In this document: piece after piece, positions 1 to 7,965 of the stretch | How positions within the stretch are numbered: the first letter of the stretch is position 1 | Layout: each line of letters begins with the position of its first letter | Source of the DNA: Streptomyces sp. NBC_00271 | GTDB lineage: Bacteria > Actinomycetota > Actinomycetes > Streptomycetales > Streptomycetaceae | NCBI RefSeq assembly: GCF_036178845.1 | Contig: NZ_CP108070.1 | Coordinates: 3,162,001 to 3,226,000 of the forward strand | DNA length: 64,000 nt | Reading direction: 5' to 3' | Translations under genes and position numbers: made by a program | Notes under the pieces: model-generated | Told to the model about the DNA's origin: nothing | Database searches by the model: none | The model's input: the letters and a program-made list of their open reading frames with translations, nothing else

Positions 1-193
1 CCTTGTGCGACTCGAAGATCTGCGGCTCGAGCCCGACCTCGGCGAGCTTCTCGGCCACGTACTCCGCGGCCTTGCGCTCACCCGGCCCGGAGTGGTCCCC
101 GTAGTTGCTGGTGTCGATCTGGATCAGCTCGCGACAGAGGTCCACGACCTCGTCCTCGCCAGAGACGCTCCTGGCCGTGTTCGACTCGCTCAC
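1..193 (-). CDS. M20 family metallopeptidase, N-terminal fragment
   Basis: The reverse strand encodes the first 64 codons of a protein that continues past the left edge. It begins VSESNTARSVSGEDEVVDLC and contains CRELIQIDTSNYGDHSGPGE, the N-terminal signature of M20/ArgE/DapE/CPG2-type zinc peptidases. The segment ELIQIDTSN followed by a GPGE turn and AAEYVAEKLAEVGL is the usual start of the catalytic domain. The GTG start is preceded by GGGAGGAAG (198-206) at good spacing. The zinc ligands lie outside the window, so the substrate (dipeptide, acyl amino acid) cannot be judged. Confidence 0.8.
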   Translation of the reverse strand, partial: MSESNTARSVSGEDEVVDLCRELIQIDTSNYGDHSGPGERKAAEYVAEKLAEVGLEPQIFESHK

Positions 194-381
194 GCTGCTT
201 CCTCCCACTGTCACTGCTGGTGGTCCCCCCTCATCCTCTCCCCCACCCCCTCCTCACCCCAAGGCCGGACCCGGCCCGTCACACGCCGTTCACGCGGCGA
301 CGGGGTGTGACCGGGGGCCCTCGAAAGCCTGGTAATGTTTCCTCTGTCGCCGCGAGGGAAACCCCGCGCGACAAACACCTT

Positions 382-466
382 GTCCGGGTGGCGGAATGGC
401 AGACGCGCTAGCTTGAGGTGCTAGTGCCCTTTATCGGGCGTGGGGGTTCAAGTCCCCCCTCGGACA
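382..466 (+). tRNA. tRNA-Leu (anticodon GAG)
   Basis: This is a class II tRNA cloverleaf. The acceptor stem GTCCGGG pairs with CTCGGAC. The anticodon stem CTAGC/GCTAG encloses the loop TTGAGGT with anticodon GAG, which reads CUC/CUU leucine codons. The long variable arm CCCTTTATCGGG and the T arm GGGGGTTCAAGTCCCCC are both present. The discriminator base is A and no CCA is encoded. An extended -10-like TGGTAATGT lies about 45 bp upstream (331-338) but I see no good -35. Confidence 0.95.
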
Positions 467-473
467 CACAGAG

Positions 474-511
474 GAGTGAGGGCCGCGACCACCAGGTCGC
501 GGCCCTCACTC
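474..511 (+). terminator. hairpin terminator after tRNA-Leu
   Basis: A perfect 17-bp inverted repeat (474-490 with 495-511, core GGGCCGCGACC) closes on the 4-nt loop ACCA, starting 8 nt after the tRNA. There is no U-tract, which is usual for Streptomyces terminators. Confidence 0.85.
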
Positions 512-796
512 GTTGCACGCATCGCAAGCCTCAACTCGTCGTGTTCGCCGCGTTACGGACAGATGTGGGGCAGATCTCGTCAGGATGACATACCCCCATG
601 TCAGAGCCCCGTCGCCACACCGGAATCAGTGGTTCCGGTGCCCTCGTACGGCGTCCTCACATGGCTGATGACCAGGTACGCGACTAGCGTCGTACTAAAA
701 TTCAAGGCTTGTTTGGAGCTGGACCGGAATATCCACAGGCATACCTGCGGGCCCACCAGCTCCCCGGACGCTCCGGGAACGACACGTGAGGACCCG

Positions 797-3700
797 ATGG
801 CAGCCCTCGAGCAAGGCCCCGCACTCGCGCTGTTCGACGAGGAGGTGCGCGCGGAGTTCGGCGACCCGGCGCGCTTCTCCGCCTCCGTCGCCGCCTCGCC
901 GCGCACGCTGGTCGACATCCTCGACGCCACCGTCCGGGCCCACCCCGACGAGCCCGCCCTCGACGACGGCCACCGGGTCCTCACCTACCGCGCCCTGGCC
1001 GTCGAGGTCGAGGCCCTGCGGCGGCGGCTGAGCGGCGCCGGGGTGGGCCTCGGCGACCGGGTCGGCGTCCGCGTCCCCTCCGGCACCAACGAGCTGTACG
1101 TCGCCATCCTCGCCGTACTGGCCGCGGGCGCCGCCTATGTGCCGGTGGACGCCGAGGACCCCGACGAGCGGGCCGAGCTGGTCTTCGGCGAGGCGGAGGT
1201 GCGGGCGGTCATCGGGGCCGGGCACCGGCTGACCGTCAACGGGACCTCCGAGGTGCCCGCCGCACGCCCCGATGTCGAGCACGACGCCTGGATCATCTTC
1301 ACCTCCGGGTCCACGGGCAAGCCCAAGGGCGTGGCCGTCAGTCACCGCAGCGCCGCCGCGTTCGTCGACGCCGAGGCGGAGCTGTTCCTCACCGAGGACC
1401 CGATCGGGCCCGGTGACCGGGTCATGGCGGGCCTGTCCGTCGCCTTCGACGCCTCCTGCGAGGAGATGTGGCTGGCCTGGCGGTACGGCGCCTGCCTGGT
1501 GCCCGTGCCGCGCTCCCAGGTGCGCAGCGGCGCCGACCTGGGGCCCTGGCTGGTCGAGCAGGAGATCAGTGTCGTCTCGACCGTGCCGACGCTCGCCGCG
1601 CTCTGGGAGCCGGAGGCCCTGGCCGACGTACGGCTGCTGATCTTCGGCGGTGAGGCCTGCTCGCCCGAGCTGGTCCAGCGGCTGGTGACCGAGGGCCGTG
1701 AGGTGTGGAACACCTACGGGCCCACCGAGGCGACCGTCGTCGCCTGTGCCTCCCTCATGACCGGCGAGGAGCCGATCCGGATCGGGCTGCCACTGAACGG
1801 CTGGGAGCTGGCCGTGGTCGACGAGGCCGGCGAGCCCGTGGCCATGGGCGACAGCGGCCAGCTGGTGATCGGCGGGGTCGGTCTCGCCCGGTATCTCGAC
1901 GCCGAGAAGGACGCGGAGAAGTACGCGCCGCTTCAGGCGCTCGGCTGGGAGCGGGCGTACCGCAGTGGTGACCTCGTCAAGGCCGAGCCGGAGGGGCTGA
2001 TCTTCCTCGGGCGGGCCGACGAGCAGATCAAGCTCGGCGGGCGCCGCATCGAGCTCGGCGAGGTCGACACGGCGCTCCAGGCGCTCCCCGGTGTGGCGGG
2101 CGCCGCCGCCGCCGTCCGGACCGCCCGCAGCGGAAACCAGCTGCTCGTCGGCTATGTCGTCACCCAGGAGGGCTGGGACCAGGCAGCCGCCGTCGAGAAG
2201 CTGCGCGCCGAACTGCCCGCGGCCCTCGTCCCGCTGCTCGCCCCGGTCGCGGATCTGCCGACCCGTACTTCGGGCAAGGTCGACCGCAACGCGCTTCCCT
2301 GGCCCCTGGAGGGCCTGGAGACCGGCGGTGCGAAGGAACAGCTCTACGGCACCGAGGCCTGGCTCGCCGAGCAGTGGAGCGAGGTCCTCGGCATCCCTGT
2401 CGGCGGCGGGTCCGACGACTTCTTCGCGATCGGCGGTGGCAGCCTCGCCGCCGCCCAGCTCACCACCCGGCTGCGCGCCCGCTACCCCAGCGCCGCCGTG
2501 CTCGACATCTACCAGCAGCCCGTCCTGCGCAAGCTGGCCCGGCACCTGGAGAAGTCCGCGCAGGACGACGGCGGCGATCGGGTGATCGCCCCGGTACCGC
2601 TGCGCGCCAAGGTGGCCCAGCTGTTCCTGCTGATCCCCCTGTTCACGCTGATGGGGCTGCGCTGGACCGTGGCGCTGGCCGCGCTCGGGAACGTACTGCA
2701 TTGGTTCGGTCCCTACCCCTGGGCGCCGAGCGCCCCGTGGTGGCTCGTCGGCGCCGGCGCGGTCGTGCTCTACAGCCCGCCGGGGCGGCTCGCGATCGCG
2801 GCGGGCGGGGCGCGGCTGCTGCTGCGCCGGGTGAAGGCCGGGCGCTACCCGCGCGGCGGAAGCGTGCATCTGCGGCTGTGGACCGCCGAGCGGCTGGCCG
2901 AGTTCAGTGGCGCGGCCTCGCTGACCGGGTCCTGGCTGGAGCGGTACGCGCGTGCCCTGGGCGCCAAGGTCGGCAAGGACGTCGATCTGCACTCGCTGCC
3001 GCCGGTGACCGGCATGCTCAAGCTGGGCCGGGGTGCCGCCGTCGAGTCCGAGGTGGACCTGTCGGGGCACTGGCTGGACGGTGACCGGCTGGAGATCGGT
3101 CAGGTCAAGGTCGGCGCCGGTGCGGTGGTCGGGACGCGCAGCATCCTCTTCCCGGGCGCGCGCGTCGGCAAGCGGGCCGAGGTGGCGCCGGGCTCGGCGG
3201 TCGCCGGGCAGATTCCCACCGGGCAGCGCTGGGCCGGAGCGCCCGCCGGCAAGCTCGGCAAGGCGAAGCGTGCCTGGCCCAAGGAGCGTCCGCGCCGGGG
3301 TACGTACTGGCGGGCGATGTACGGCGCGACCGGTTTCGCGCTGACCGCGCTGCCCGTTCTTTCCGCCGTGGCCGCGCTCCTGGTGGCTCATCTGTTCGTG
3401 AGCGCGGACGCCGGGCTCGGTGCGGCCCTGCGCGGCGCGGCGCTCGCGCTGGTCCCGGCCACGCTCGCCTTCGGGCTCGCGTACGCGCTGCTGCTCCTGG
3501 TCGGTGTGCGTCTGCTCAGCCTGGGCCTGCGCGAAGGCACGTACCCGACGCACAGCCGGATCGGCTGGCAGGCCTGGACCGTCACGCAGCTGATGGACCG
3601 CTCACGCGACACGCTGTTCCCGCTGTACGCGGGACTGATCACGCCGGTGTGGCTGCGGCTGCTCGGCATGAAGATCGGCCGGGGTGCCGAGGTCTCCACC

Positions 3701-4672
3701 GTCCTCGCGCTGCCGAGTCTCACCACTGTGGGCGAGGGCGCCTTCCTCGCCGACGACACCCTGACCGCGCCGTACGAACTGGGCGGCGGCTGGATGCGGA
3801 TCGGGCGTGCCGAGATCGGCCGCCGGGCCTTCCTGGGCAACTCCGGGATGACCGCGCCGGGCCGCAGCGTGCCGGACGGCGGGCTGGTCGGGGTGTTGTC
3901 GGCGACCCCGAAGAAGGCGAAGAAGGGCAGCTCGTACCTGGGTCTGCCGCCGGTGAAGCTGCCGCGCTCGACGCAGGACGGCGATCAGAGCCGTACCTAC
4001 GACCCGCCCGCGCGGCTGCTGTGGGCGCGGGCCCTCGTGGAGCTGTGCCGGATCGTGCCGGTGTTCTGCTCGGCGGCGCTGGCGGTGCTGACCATCGCCG
4101 CGCTGAGCGCGCTGGGCGTCTGGGCGCCGCTGCTGGCCGGAATCGTATTCCTGGGCGTCGGTGTGCTGGCCTGCCTGACGTCCATCGTGGCGAAGTGGCT
4201 GCTGGTGGGCCGGCACCGGGCGGGCGAGCACCCGCTGTGGAGCGGTTTCGTGTGGCGCAACGAGCTTGCGGACACCTTCGTCGAGGTCGTCGCGGTGCCG
4301 TGGCTGGCGGGATCCGTGCCCGGTACGCCGCTGATGACGGCGTGGCTGCGCGGCCTCGGCGCCCATATCGGCAAGGGCGCATGGATCGAGAGTTACTGGC
4401 TACCCGAGACGGACCTGGTGACCCTGGAGGACGCGACCACGGTCAACCGGGGCTGTGTCCTGCAGACCCACCTCTTCCACGACCGGATCTTGCGGACGGA
4501 TACTGTTGTCCTCCGTGAGGGCGCCACCTTGGGCCCGGGCGGAATCGTCCTTCCCGGCAGCACAGTCGGGGCGCGCAGCACGCTGGGACCCGCCTCGCTC
4601 GTCATGGCGGCGGAATCCGTCCCCGACGACACCCGCTGGCTGGGCAACCCGATCGAGGCATGGCGTTCCTAG
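797..4672 (+). CDS. Pls/PosA-type non-ribosomal peptide synthetase (cationic poly-amino-acid synthetase)
   Basis: 1291 residues. An adenylation domain (about 40-500) has A3 FTSGSTGKPKG near 168, A4 FDASCEEMW (217-225), A5 NTYGPTE (305-311) and A10 SGKVDRNALP (Lys494). A carrier domain follows with GGGS and pantetheine Ser549. The C-terminal half has about three pairs of membrane helices alternating with hexapeptide-repeat (left-handed beta-helix) domains, and there is no condensation or thioesterase domain. This architecture and length match epsilon-poly-lysine synthetase Pls of S. albulus (about 1319 aa). Hand alignment to GrsA gives the specificity code DAESIGTVVK, close to the BacB lysine code. 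I infer a membrane enzyme that polymerises lysine or a similar basic amino acid; the product is unproven. The start has GTGAGGA upstream. The 3' end overlaps the longest version of the next gene. Confidence 0.88.
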   Translation: MAALEQGPALALFDEEVRAEFGDPARFSASVAASPRTLVDILDATVRAHPDEPALDDGHRVLTYRALAVEVEALRRRLSGAGVGLGDRVGVRVPSGTNELYVAILAVLAAGAAYVPVDAEDPDERAELVFGEAEVRAVIGAGHRLTVNGTSEVPAARPDVEHDAWIIFTSGSTGKPKGVAVSHRSAAAFVDAEAELFLTEDPIGPGDRVMAGLSVAFDASCEEMWLAWRYGACLVPVPRSQVRSGADLGPWLVEQEISVVSTVPTLAALWEPEALADVRLLIFGGEACSPELVQRLVTEGREVWNTYGPTEATVVACASLMTGEEPIRIGLPLNGWELAVVDEAGEPVAMGDSGQLVIGGVGLARYLDAEKDAEKYAPLQALGWERAYRSGDLVKAEPEGLIFLGRADEQIKLGGRRIELGEVDTALQALPGVAGAAAAVRTARSGNQLLVGYVVTQEGWDQAAAVEKLRAELPAALVPLLAPVADLPTRTSGKVDRNALPWPLEGLETGGAKEQLYGTEAWLAEQWSEVLGIPVGGGSDDFFAIGGGSLAAAQLTTRLRARYPSAAVLDIYQQPVLRKLARHLEKSAQDDGGDRVIAPVPLRAKVAQLFLLIPLFTLMGLRWTVALAALGNVLHWFGPYPWAPSAPWWLVGAGAVVLYSPPGRLAIAAGGARLLLRRVKAGRYPRGGSVHLRLWTAERLAEFSGAASLTGSWLERYARALGAKVGKDVDLHSLPPVTGMLKLGRGAAVESEVDLSGHWLDGDRLEIGQVKVGAGAVVGTRSILFPGARVGKRAEVAPGSAVAGQIPTGQRWAGAPAGKLGKAKRAWPKERPRRGTYWRAMYGATGFALTALPVLSAVAALLVAHLFVSADAGLGAALRGAALALVPATLAFGLAYALLLLVGVRLLSLGLREGTYPTHSRIGWQAWTVTQLMDRSRDTLFPLYAGLITPVWLRLLGMKIGRGAEVSTVLALPSLTTVGEGAFLADDTLTAPYELGGGWMRIGRAEIGRRAFLGNSGMTAPGRSVPDGGLVGVLSATPKKAKKGSSYLGLPPVKLPRSTQDGDQSRTYDPPARLLWARALVELCRIVPVFCSAALAVLTIAALSALGVWAPLLAGIVFLGVGVLACLTSIVAKWLLVGRHRAGEHPLWSGFVWRNELADTFVEVVAVPWLAGSVPGTPLMTAWLRGLGAHIGKGAWIESYWLPETDLVTLEDATTVNRGCVLQTHLFHDRILRTDTVVLREGATLGPGGIVLPGSTVGARSTLGPASLVMAAESVPDDTRWLGNPIEAWRS

Positions 4673-4746
4673 GCGCGGCCCGTACGGCGTCCGGGGACGG
4701 TGCACCGGCACGTCGTACGAGCACAGCGCAGGGAGCAGACGCAAGC

Positions 4747-6135
4747 GTGAGCGTTCAGCAGACAGTGGGTTCGGACCCGTACTTCCCGGCCAACGGTGAT
4801 CCCCGTTACCGGGTGCACCGGTATGAGCTCGCGCTGGACTACCGCCCCGGCCCCAACCGGCTGTCCGGCACCGCGCGGCTCAACGCCATAGCGGGCCGGG
4901 CTCCACTGGCCGAGTTCCAGCTGAACCTGGCCGACTTCCGGATCGGGCGGGTCCGGGTGGACGGCAAGGCACCGCACTACACGCACCGGGGCGGCCGGTT
5001 GCGCATCCGCCCGCCGAAGCCGATACGGGCCGGGGCCGCGTTCACCGTGGAGGTGCACTGGTCGGGCAACCCCAAGCCGGTCCCCAGTCCCTGGGGCGAG
5101 CTCGGCTGGGAGGAGCTGGAGGACGGGGCGTTGGTGGCGAGCCAGCCGATCGGCGCGCCCTCCTGGTACCCGTGCAACGACCGCCCCGCCGACAAGGCCT
5201 CGTACCAGATCTCGATCACGACGCCGTCGTCGTACTCGGTGGTGGCGGGCGGTCGGCTGCTCACCCGCACGACGAAGGCGTCGACGACGACCTGGGTGTA
5301 CGAGCAGGCGGCGCCGACCTCCAGCTATCTGGTCGGGCTGTCGATCGGGAAGTACCAGACGGTGCTGCTCGGCGACCCCGGGCTCGGCGGCGTACCGCAG
5401 ACGGGGCATCTGCCCGCGCACCTGCTCGCCGCGTTCTCCCGGGACTTCGCGCGGCAGCCCGCGATGATGGAGCTGTTCGAGCAGATCTTCGGGCCGTATC
5501 CGTTCGGCGAGTACGCCGTCGTGGTGACCGAGGAGGAGCTCGATGTCCCCGTCGAGGCACAGGGGTTGTCGCTGTTCGGCGCCAACCACGTGGACGGGGC
5601 GCGGGGTTCGGAGCGGCTGGTCGCGCACGAGCTGGCGCACCAGTGGTTCGGCAACAGCGTTTCCATCGCGGACTGGCGGCACATCTGGCTGAACGAGGGC
5701 TTCGCGAAGTACGCCGAGTGGCTGTGGTCGGAGCGGTCGGGAGGCCGTACGGCCCAGCAGTTGGCCGCTCTCGCGCACCGCAAGCTGTCCGGGCAGCCGA
5801 AGGACCTGGTGCTGTCCGACCCGGGCCGCAAGCTGATGTTCGACGACCGGCTCTACGAGCGTGGCGGGCTCACCCTGCACGCGCTGCGCTGCGCGATGGG
5901 CGACGACGCCTTCTTCCGTATGCTGCGCGGCTGGGCCGCCCTGCACCGGGGCGGCGCGGTCACCACGGCGGTGTTCACCGCGCATGCCGCCCGGTACTCG
6001 GCCGAGCCGCTGGACGACCTGTTCGGGGCCTGGCTGCGTACGGCGAAGCTGCCGCCGCTGCCCACCCTGGCCGTACCGGTCGCGCCGATGCCGGCCCGCC
6101 CGACGTACCCGCCGACCAACGCCGACTCGGCGTAG
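4747..6135 (+). CDS. M1 family zinc aminopeptidase
   Basis: About 462 residues with the M1 (gluzincin) pattern: HELAHQWFG at 294-302 and NEGFA 18 residues later supply the zinc ligands and catalytic Glu. An N-terminal beta domain (VHRYELALDYRPGPNRLSG) precedes the thermolysin-like domain. The GAMEN loop is replaced by a VPVEAQGLSLF-type segment. I chose the GTG at 4747 because GGGAG precedes it and homology-like sequence starts there. An in-frame ATG at 4660 would overlap the synthetase stop by 13 nt and add 29 low-complexity residues. No signal peptide is seen. Zinc aminopeptidases that degrade epsilon-poly-lysine are known in S. albulus, so a role in trimming or protecting against the neighbouring synthetase product is a reasonable inference. 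Confidence 0.88.
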   Translation: MSVQQTVGSDPYFPANGDPRYRVHRYELALDYRPGPNRLSGTARLNAIAGRAPLAEFQLNLADFRIGRVRVDGKAPHYTHRGGRLRIRPPKPIRAGAAFTVEVHWSGNPKPVPSPWGELGWEELEDGALVASQPIGAPSWYPCNDRPADKASYQISITTPSSYSVVAGGRLLTRTTKASTTTWVYEQAAPTSSYLVGLSIGKYQTVLLGDPGLGGVPQTGHLPAHLLAAFSRDFARQPAMMELFEQIFGPYPFGEYAVVVTEEELDVPVEAQGLSLFGANHVDGARGSERLVAHELAHQWFGNSVSIADWRHIWLNEGFAKYAEWLWSERSGGRTAQQLAALAHRKLSGQPKDLVLSDPGRKLMFDDRLYERGGLTLHALRCAMGDDAFFRMLRGWAALHRGGAVTTAVFTAHAARYSAEPLDDLFGAWLRTAKLPPLPTLAVPVAPMPARPTYPPTNADSA

Positions 6136-6187
6136 GGCCCTCCGGGCCGGGAGAGAGGCCCCTCCGGGCTGGGAGAGAATGGCGGTC

Positions 6188-6562
6188 ATGACCAGTCGTA
6201 GCTGCCCGTGCGGGCTGCCCGAGCCGTACGCGCGGTGCTGTGGGCGCTTCCACCGCGGTGAGGCGCCCGCGCCGACCGCGGAGCGTCTGATGCGGTCGCG
6301 GTACTGCGCCTTCGTCAAGGAGGACGAGGGGTATCTGCTGCGGACCTGGCATCCGCGGACACGGCCGGCGCGGGTCGACTTCGACCCGGGGATGCGGTGG
6401 ACGGGTCTGGAGATCCTCGACACGGGGCAGGGGTCGGCCTTCCACTCCGTGGGGACCGTGACCTTCCGGGCCTCCTACCGGGGCGGTTCGCTGCACGAGC
6501 GGAGCCGGTTCGAGCGGGTCGACGGGGCCTGGGTGTACGTCGACGGCGACTTCCTGGGGTAG
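6188..6562 (+). CDS. YchJ family protein (SEC-C zinc motif)
   Basis: 124 residues. The N-terminus has the SEC-C-type zinc knuckle CPCGLPEPYARCCGRFH, followed by the NTF2-like YchJ fold with LMRSRYCAFVKED and the conserved WHPRTRP and HERSRF segments. Full length for the UPF0225/YchJ family, whose function is not established. The start is chosen at 6188 because GGGAGAGA (6171-6178) lies 9 nt upstream; the ATG at 6179 would have no room for a ribosome site. It lies about 50 bp behind the M1 peptidase and may be read from the same transcript. Confidence 0.88.
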   Translation: MTSRSCPCGLPEPYARCCGRFHRGEAPAPTAERLMRSRYCAFVKEDEGYLLRTWHPRTRPARVDFDPGMRWTGLEILDTGQGSAFHSVGTVTFRASYRGGSLHERSRFERVDGAWVYVDGDFLG

Positions 6563-6567
6563 GACGC

Positions 6568-7269
6568 CTACGGCGCGAGGATGTCCAGTTCCTGGAGCGC
6601 GCCGACCGTGATCTTGCGGGTGAGTTCCTCGGCGCGGGACGCGTCGCCCGCGCGGACCGCCTCCGCGACCTGGACGTGCAGGGTGACGGCGGCCGGGTCG
6701 GGGTCCTCGAACATCACCTCGTGGTGGGTGCGGCCCGCGAGGACCTCGGCGACCACGTCACCGAGACGGGCGAACATCTCGTTGCCGGAGGCGTTGAGGA
6801 TCACCCGGTGGAAGGCCATGTCGTGGACGAGGTACTCCTCCAGCTTGTGGCCGCGTGAGTTGGCCACCATGCCGAGGGCGCACTCGGTGAGCTCCGCGCA
6901 CTGCGCGGCGGTGGCGTGCCGGGCGGACAGGCCCGCGGCGATCGGTTCGACGGCGGAGCGCAGCACGGTGAGCGAACGCAGCTGGTGGGGGCGGTCGGCG
7001 CCGGCCAGCCGCCAGCGGATGACCTGAGGGTCGAACACGTTCCATTCCGCCTTGGGGCGGACCGTGACGCCGACGCGGCGGCGGGACTCGACCAGGTACA
7101 TGGACTCCAGCACCCTGACCGCCTCGCGCATCACGGAGCGTGACACCTCGAAGCGCTGCGCGAGTTCGTCGGTGCGCAGCACGCTCCCCGGCGGGTACTC
7201 GCCCGCCGTGATCGCCGGCCCGAGGGATTCCAGTACCTGTCCGTGCAGCCCCCGGCCCCGTGTGGTCAT
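6568..7269 (-). CDS. GntR family transcriptional regulator, FadR/FCD subfamily (gluconate/idonate regulator)
   Basis: 233 residues. An N-terminal winged helix (GQVLESLGPAITAGEYPPGS, LAQRFEVSRSVMREAVRVLES) is typical of GntR proteins. The all-helical FCD domain follows, with the metal/ligand-binding histidines in HDMAFHRVIL and HVQVAEAVRAGD. It is divergent from gntK, and the cluster behind gntK is complete for gluconate and L-idonate use, so gluconate, 6-phosphogluconate or idonate is the likely effector (inference). The start is the ATG of MTTRGRG; the upstream extension lacks a ribosome site. Candidate operators lie between it and gntK. Confidence 0.88.
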   Translation of the reverse strand: MTTRGRGLHGQVLESLGPAITAGEYPPGSVLRTDELAQRFEVSRSVMREAVRVLESMYLVESRRRVGVTVRPKAEWNVFDPQVIRWRLAGADRPHQLRSLTVLRSAVEPIAAGLSARHATAAQCAELTECALGMVANSRGHKLEEYLVHDMAFHRVILNASGNEMFARLGDVVAEVLAGRTHHEVMFEDPDPAAVTLHVQVAEAVRAGDASRAEELTRKITVGALQELDILAP

Positions 7270-7303
7270 GGGGTCAGCGTACGAGGCGGGGCTCTGGAAC
7301 AAA

Positions 7304-7314
7304 AAGTCAGACTT
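7304..7314. promoter_or_regulatory. GntR-type operator candidate, gntR-gntK intergenic region
   Basis: The 11-bp perfect palindrome AAGTCAGACTT fits the GT-NNN-AC core (TNGTNNNACNA-like) that FadR-subfamily GntR proteins recognise. It sits 35 bp in front of gntR in the AT-rich patch between the divergent genes. An overlapping imperfect palindrome GACTTATATGTC occupies 7310-7321. Binding by the adjacent GntR is inferred. Confidence 0.5.
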
Positions 7315-7360
7315 ATATGTCACACACTCTTGAATTCGTCGTACCTAATGAGTTTCAGTG

Positions 7361-7383
7361 TCGTCGACATCAGATGTCGACGA
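7361..7383. promoter_or_regulatory. 23-bp perfect palindrome upstream of gntK
   Basis: Arms TCGTCGACAT and ATGTCGACGA are perfect inverted repeats around the 3-bp centre CAG, ending 16 bp before the gntK ATG. It is the strongest palindrome in the divergent region and is placed to block gntK transcription. It also lies within the possible 5' extension of gntK from a GTG at 7358, which supports the shorter start. Confidence 0.6.
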
Positions 7384-7399
7384 AGACAGTGAGAGCACG

Positions 7400-7927
7400 A
7401 TGCAGCAAGTGCGCACCCCCCATGTCGTCGTGGTCATGGGCGTCGCAGGCACCGGCAAGACCACCATCGGTCCCCTGCTTGCGGCCCGGCTCGGCGTTCC
7501 GTACGCCGAGGGCGACGACTTCCACCCGCAGGCCAACATCGCCAAGATGTCGGCCGGGACCCCGCTGACGGACGACGACCGCTGGCCGTGGCTGGACGCC
7601 ATCGGCCGTTGGGCGCACGACCGGCACGGGCTCGGCGGGGTGGTCAGCAGTTCGGCGCTCAAGCGCAGTTACCGCGACCGACTGCGGGCCGAGGCGCCCG
7701 GGGTCGTCTTCGTCCATCTGACCGGTGACCGCGCGCTCATCGAGGACCGGATGTCGCACCGTCAGGGGCACTTCATGCCGACGGCGCTGCTGGACTCGCA
7801 GTTCGCCACCCTCCAGCCGCTGGAAGCGGACGAGGCGGGTGTCTCCGTGGACGTCTCCGGCGACCCCGGGGAGATCACCGAACGGGCCGTGACCGCACTC
7901 CAGGGGCTTGCCCAGCCCTCTCTGTAA
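7400..7927 (+). CDS. gntK: gluconokinase
   Basis: 175 residues, the usual length of GntK/IdnK. A Walker A motif MGVAGTGKTT lies near the N-terminus, then the substrate segment GDDFHPQANIAKMSAGTPLTDDDRWPWL, SALKRSYRDRLR and the lid-region histidine-rich HRQGHFMP. It phosphorylates D-gluconate to 6-phosphogluconate in the cytosol. The ATG at 7400 has GTGAGAG just upstream; the alternative GTG at 7358 lacks a ribosome site and overlaps the palindrome. It is the first gene of a co-directional group of four (kinase, permease, two dehydrogenases). Confidence 0.92.
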   Translation: MQQVRTPHVVVVMGVAGTGKTTIGPLLAARLGVPYAEGDDFHPQANIAKMSAGTPLTDDDRWPWLDAIGRWAHDRHGLGGVVSSSALKRSYRDRLRAEAPGVVFVHLTGDRALIEDRMSHRQGHFMPTALLDSQFATLQPLEADEAGVSVDVSGDPGEITERAVTALQGLAQPSL

Positions 7928-7965
7928 CACCTTCCCCACGTACGTTTCTCAAGCAAGGGACCACC

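Noticed and set aside
382..511. tRNA-Leu as an integration site of a genomic island
   Set aside because: No integrase gene nearby, and I noticed no second copy of the tRNA 3' end in the window.
440..796. N-terminal extension of the synthetase reaching into the tRNA
   Set aside because: It would begin inside tRNA-Leu and cross its terminator; sequence is not family-like. The ATG at 797 has a ribosome site.
695..3553. 952-codon open frame antisense to the peptide synthetase
   Set aside because: Shadow frame of high-GC coding DNA: low-complexity Gly/Arg/Gln/Pro sequence without domains, and the opposite strand encodes a well-defined synthetase.
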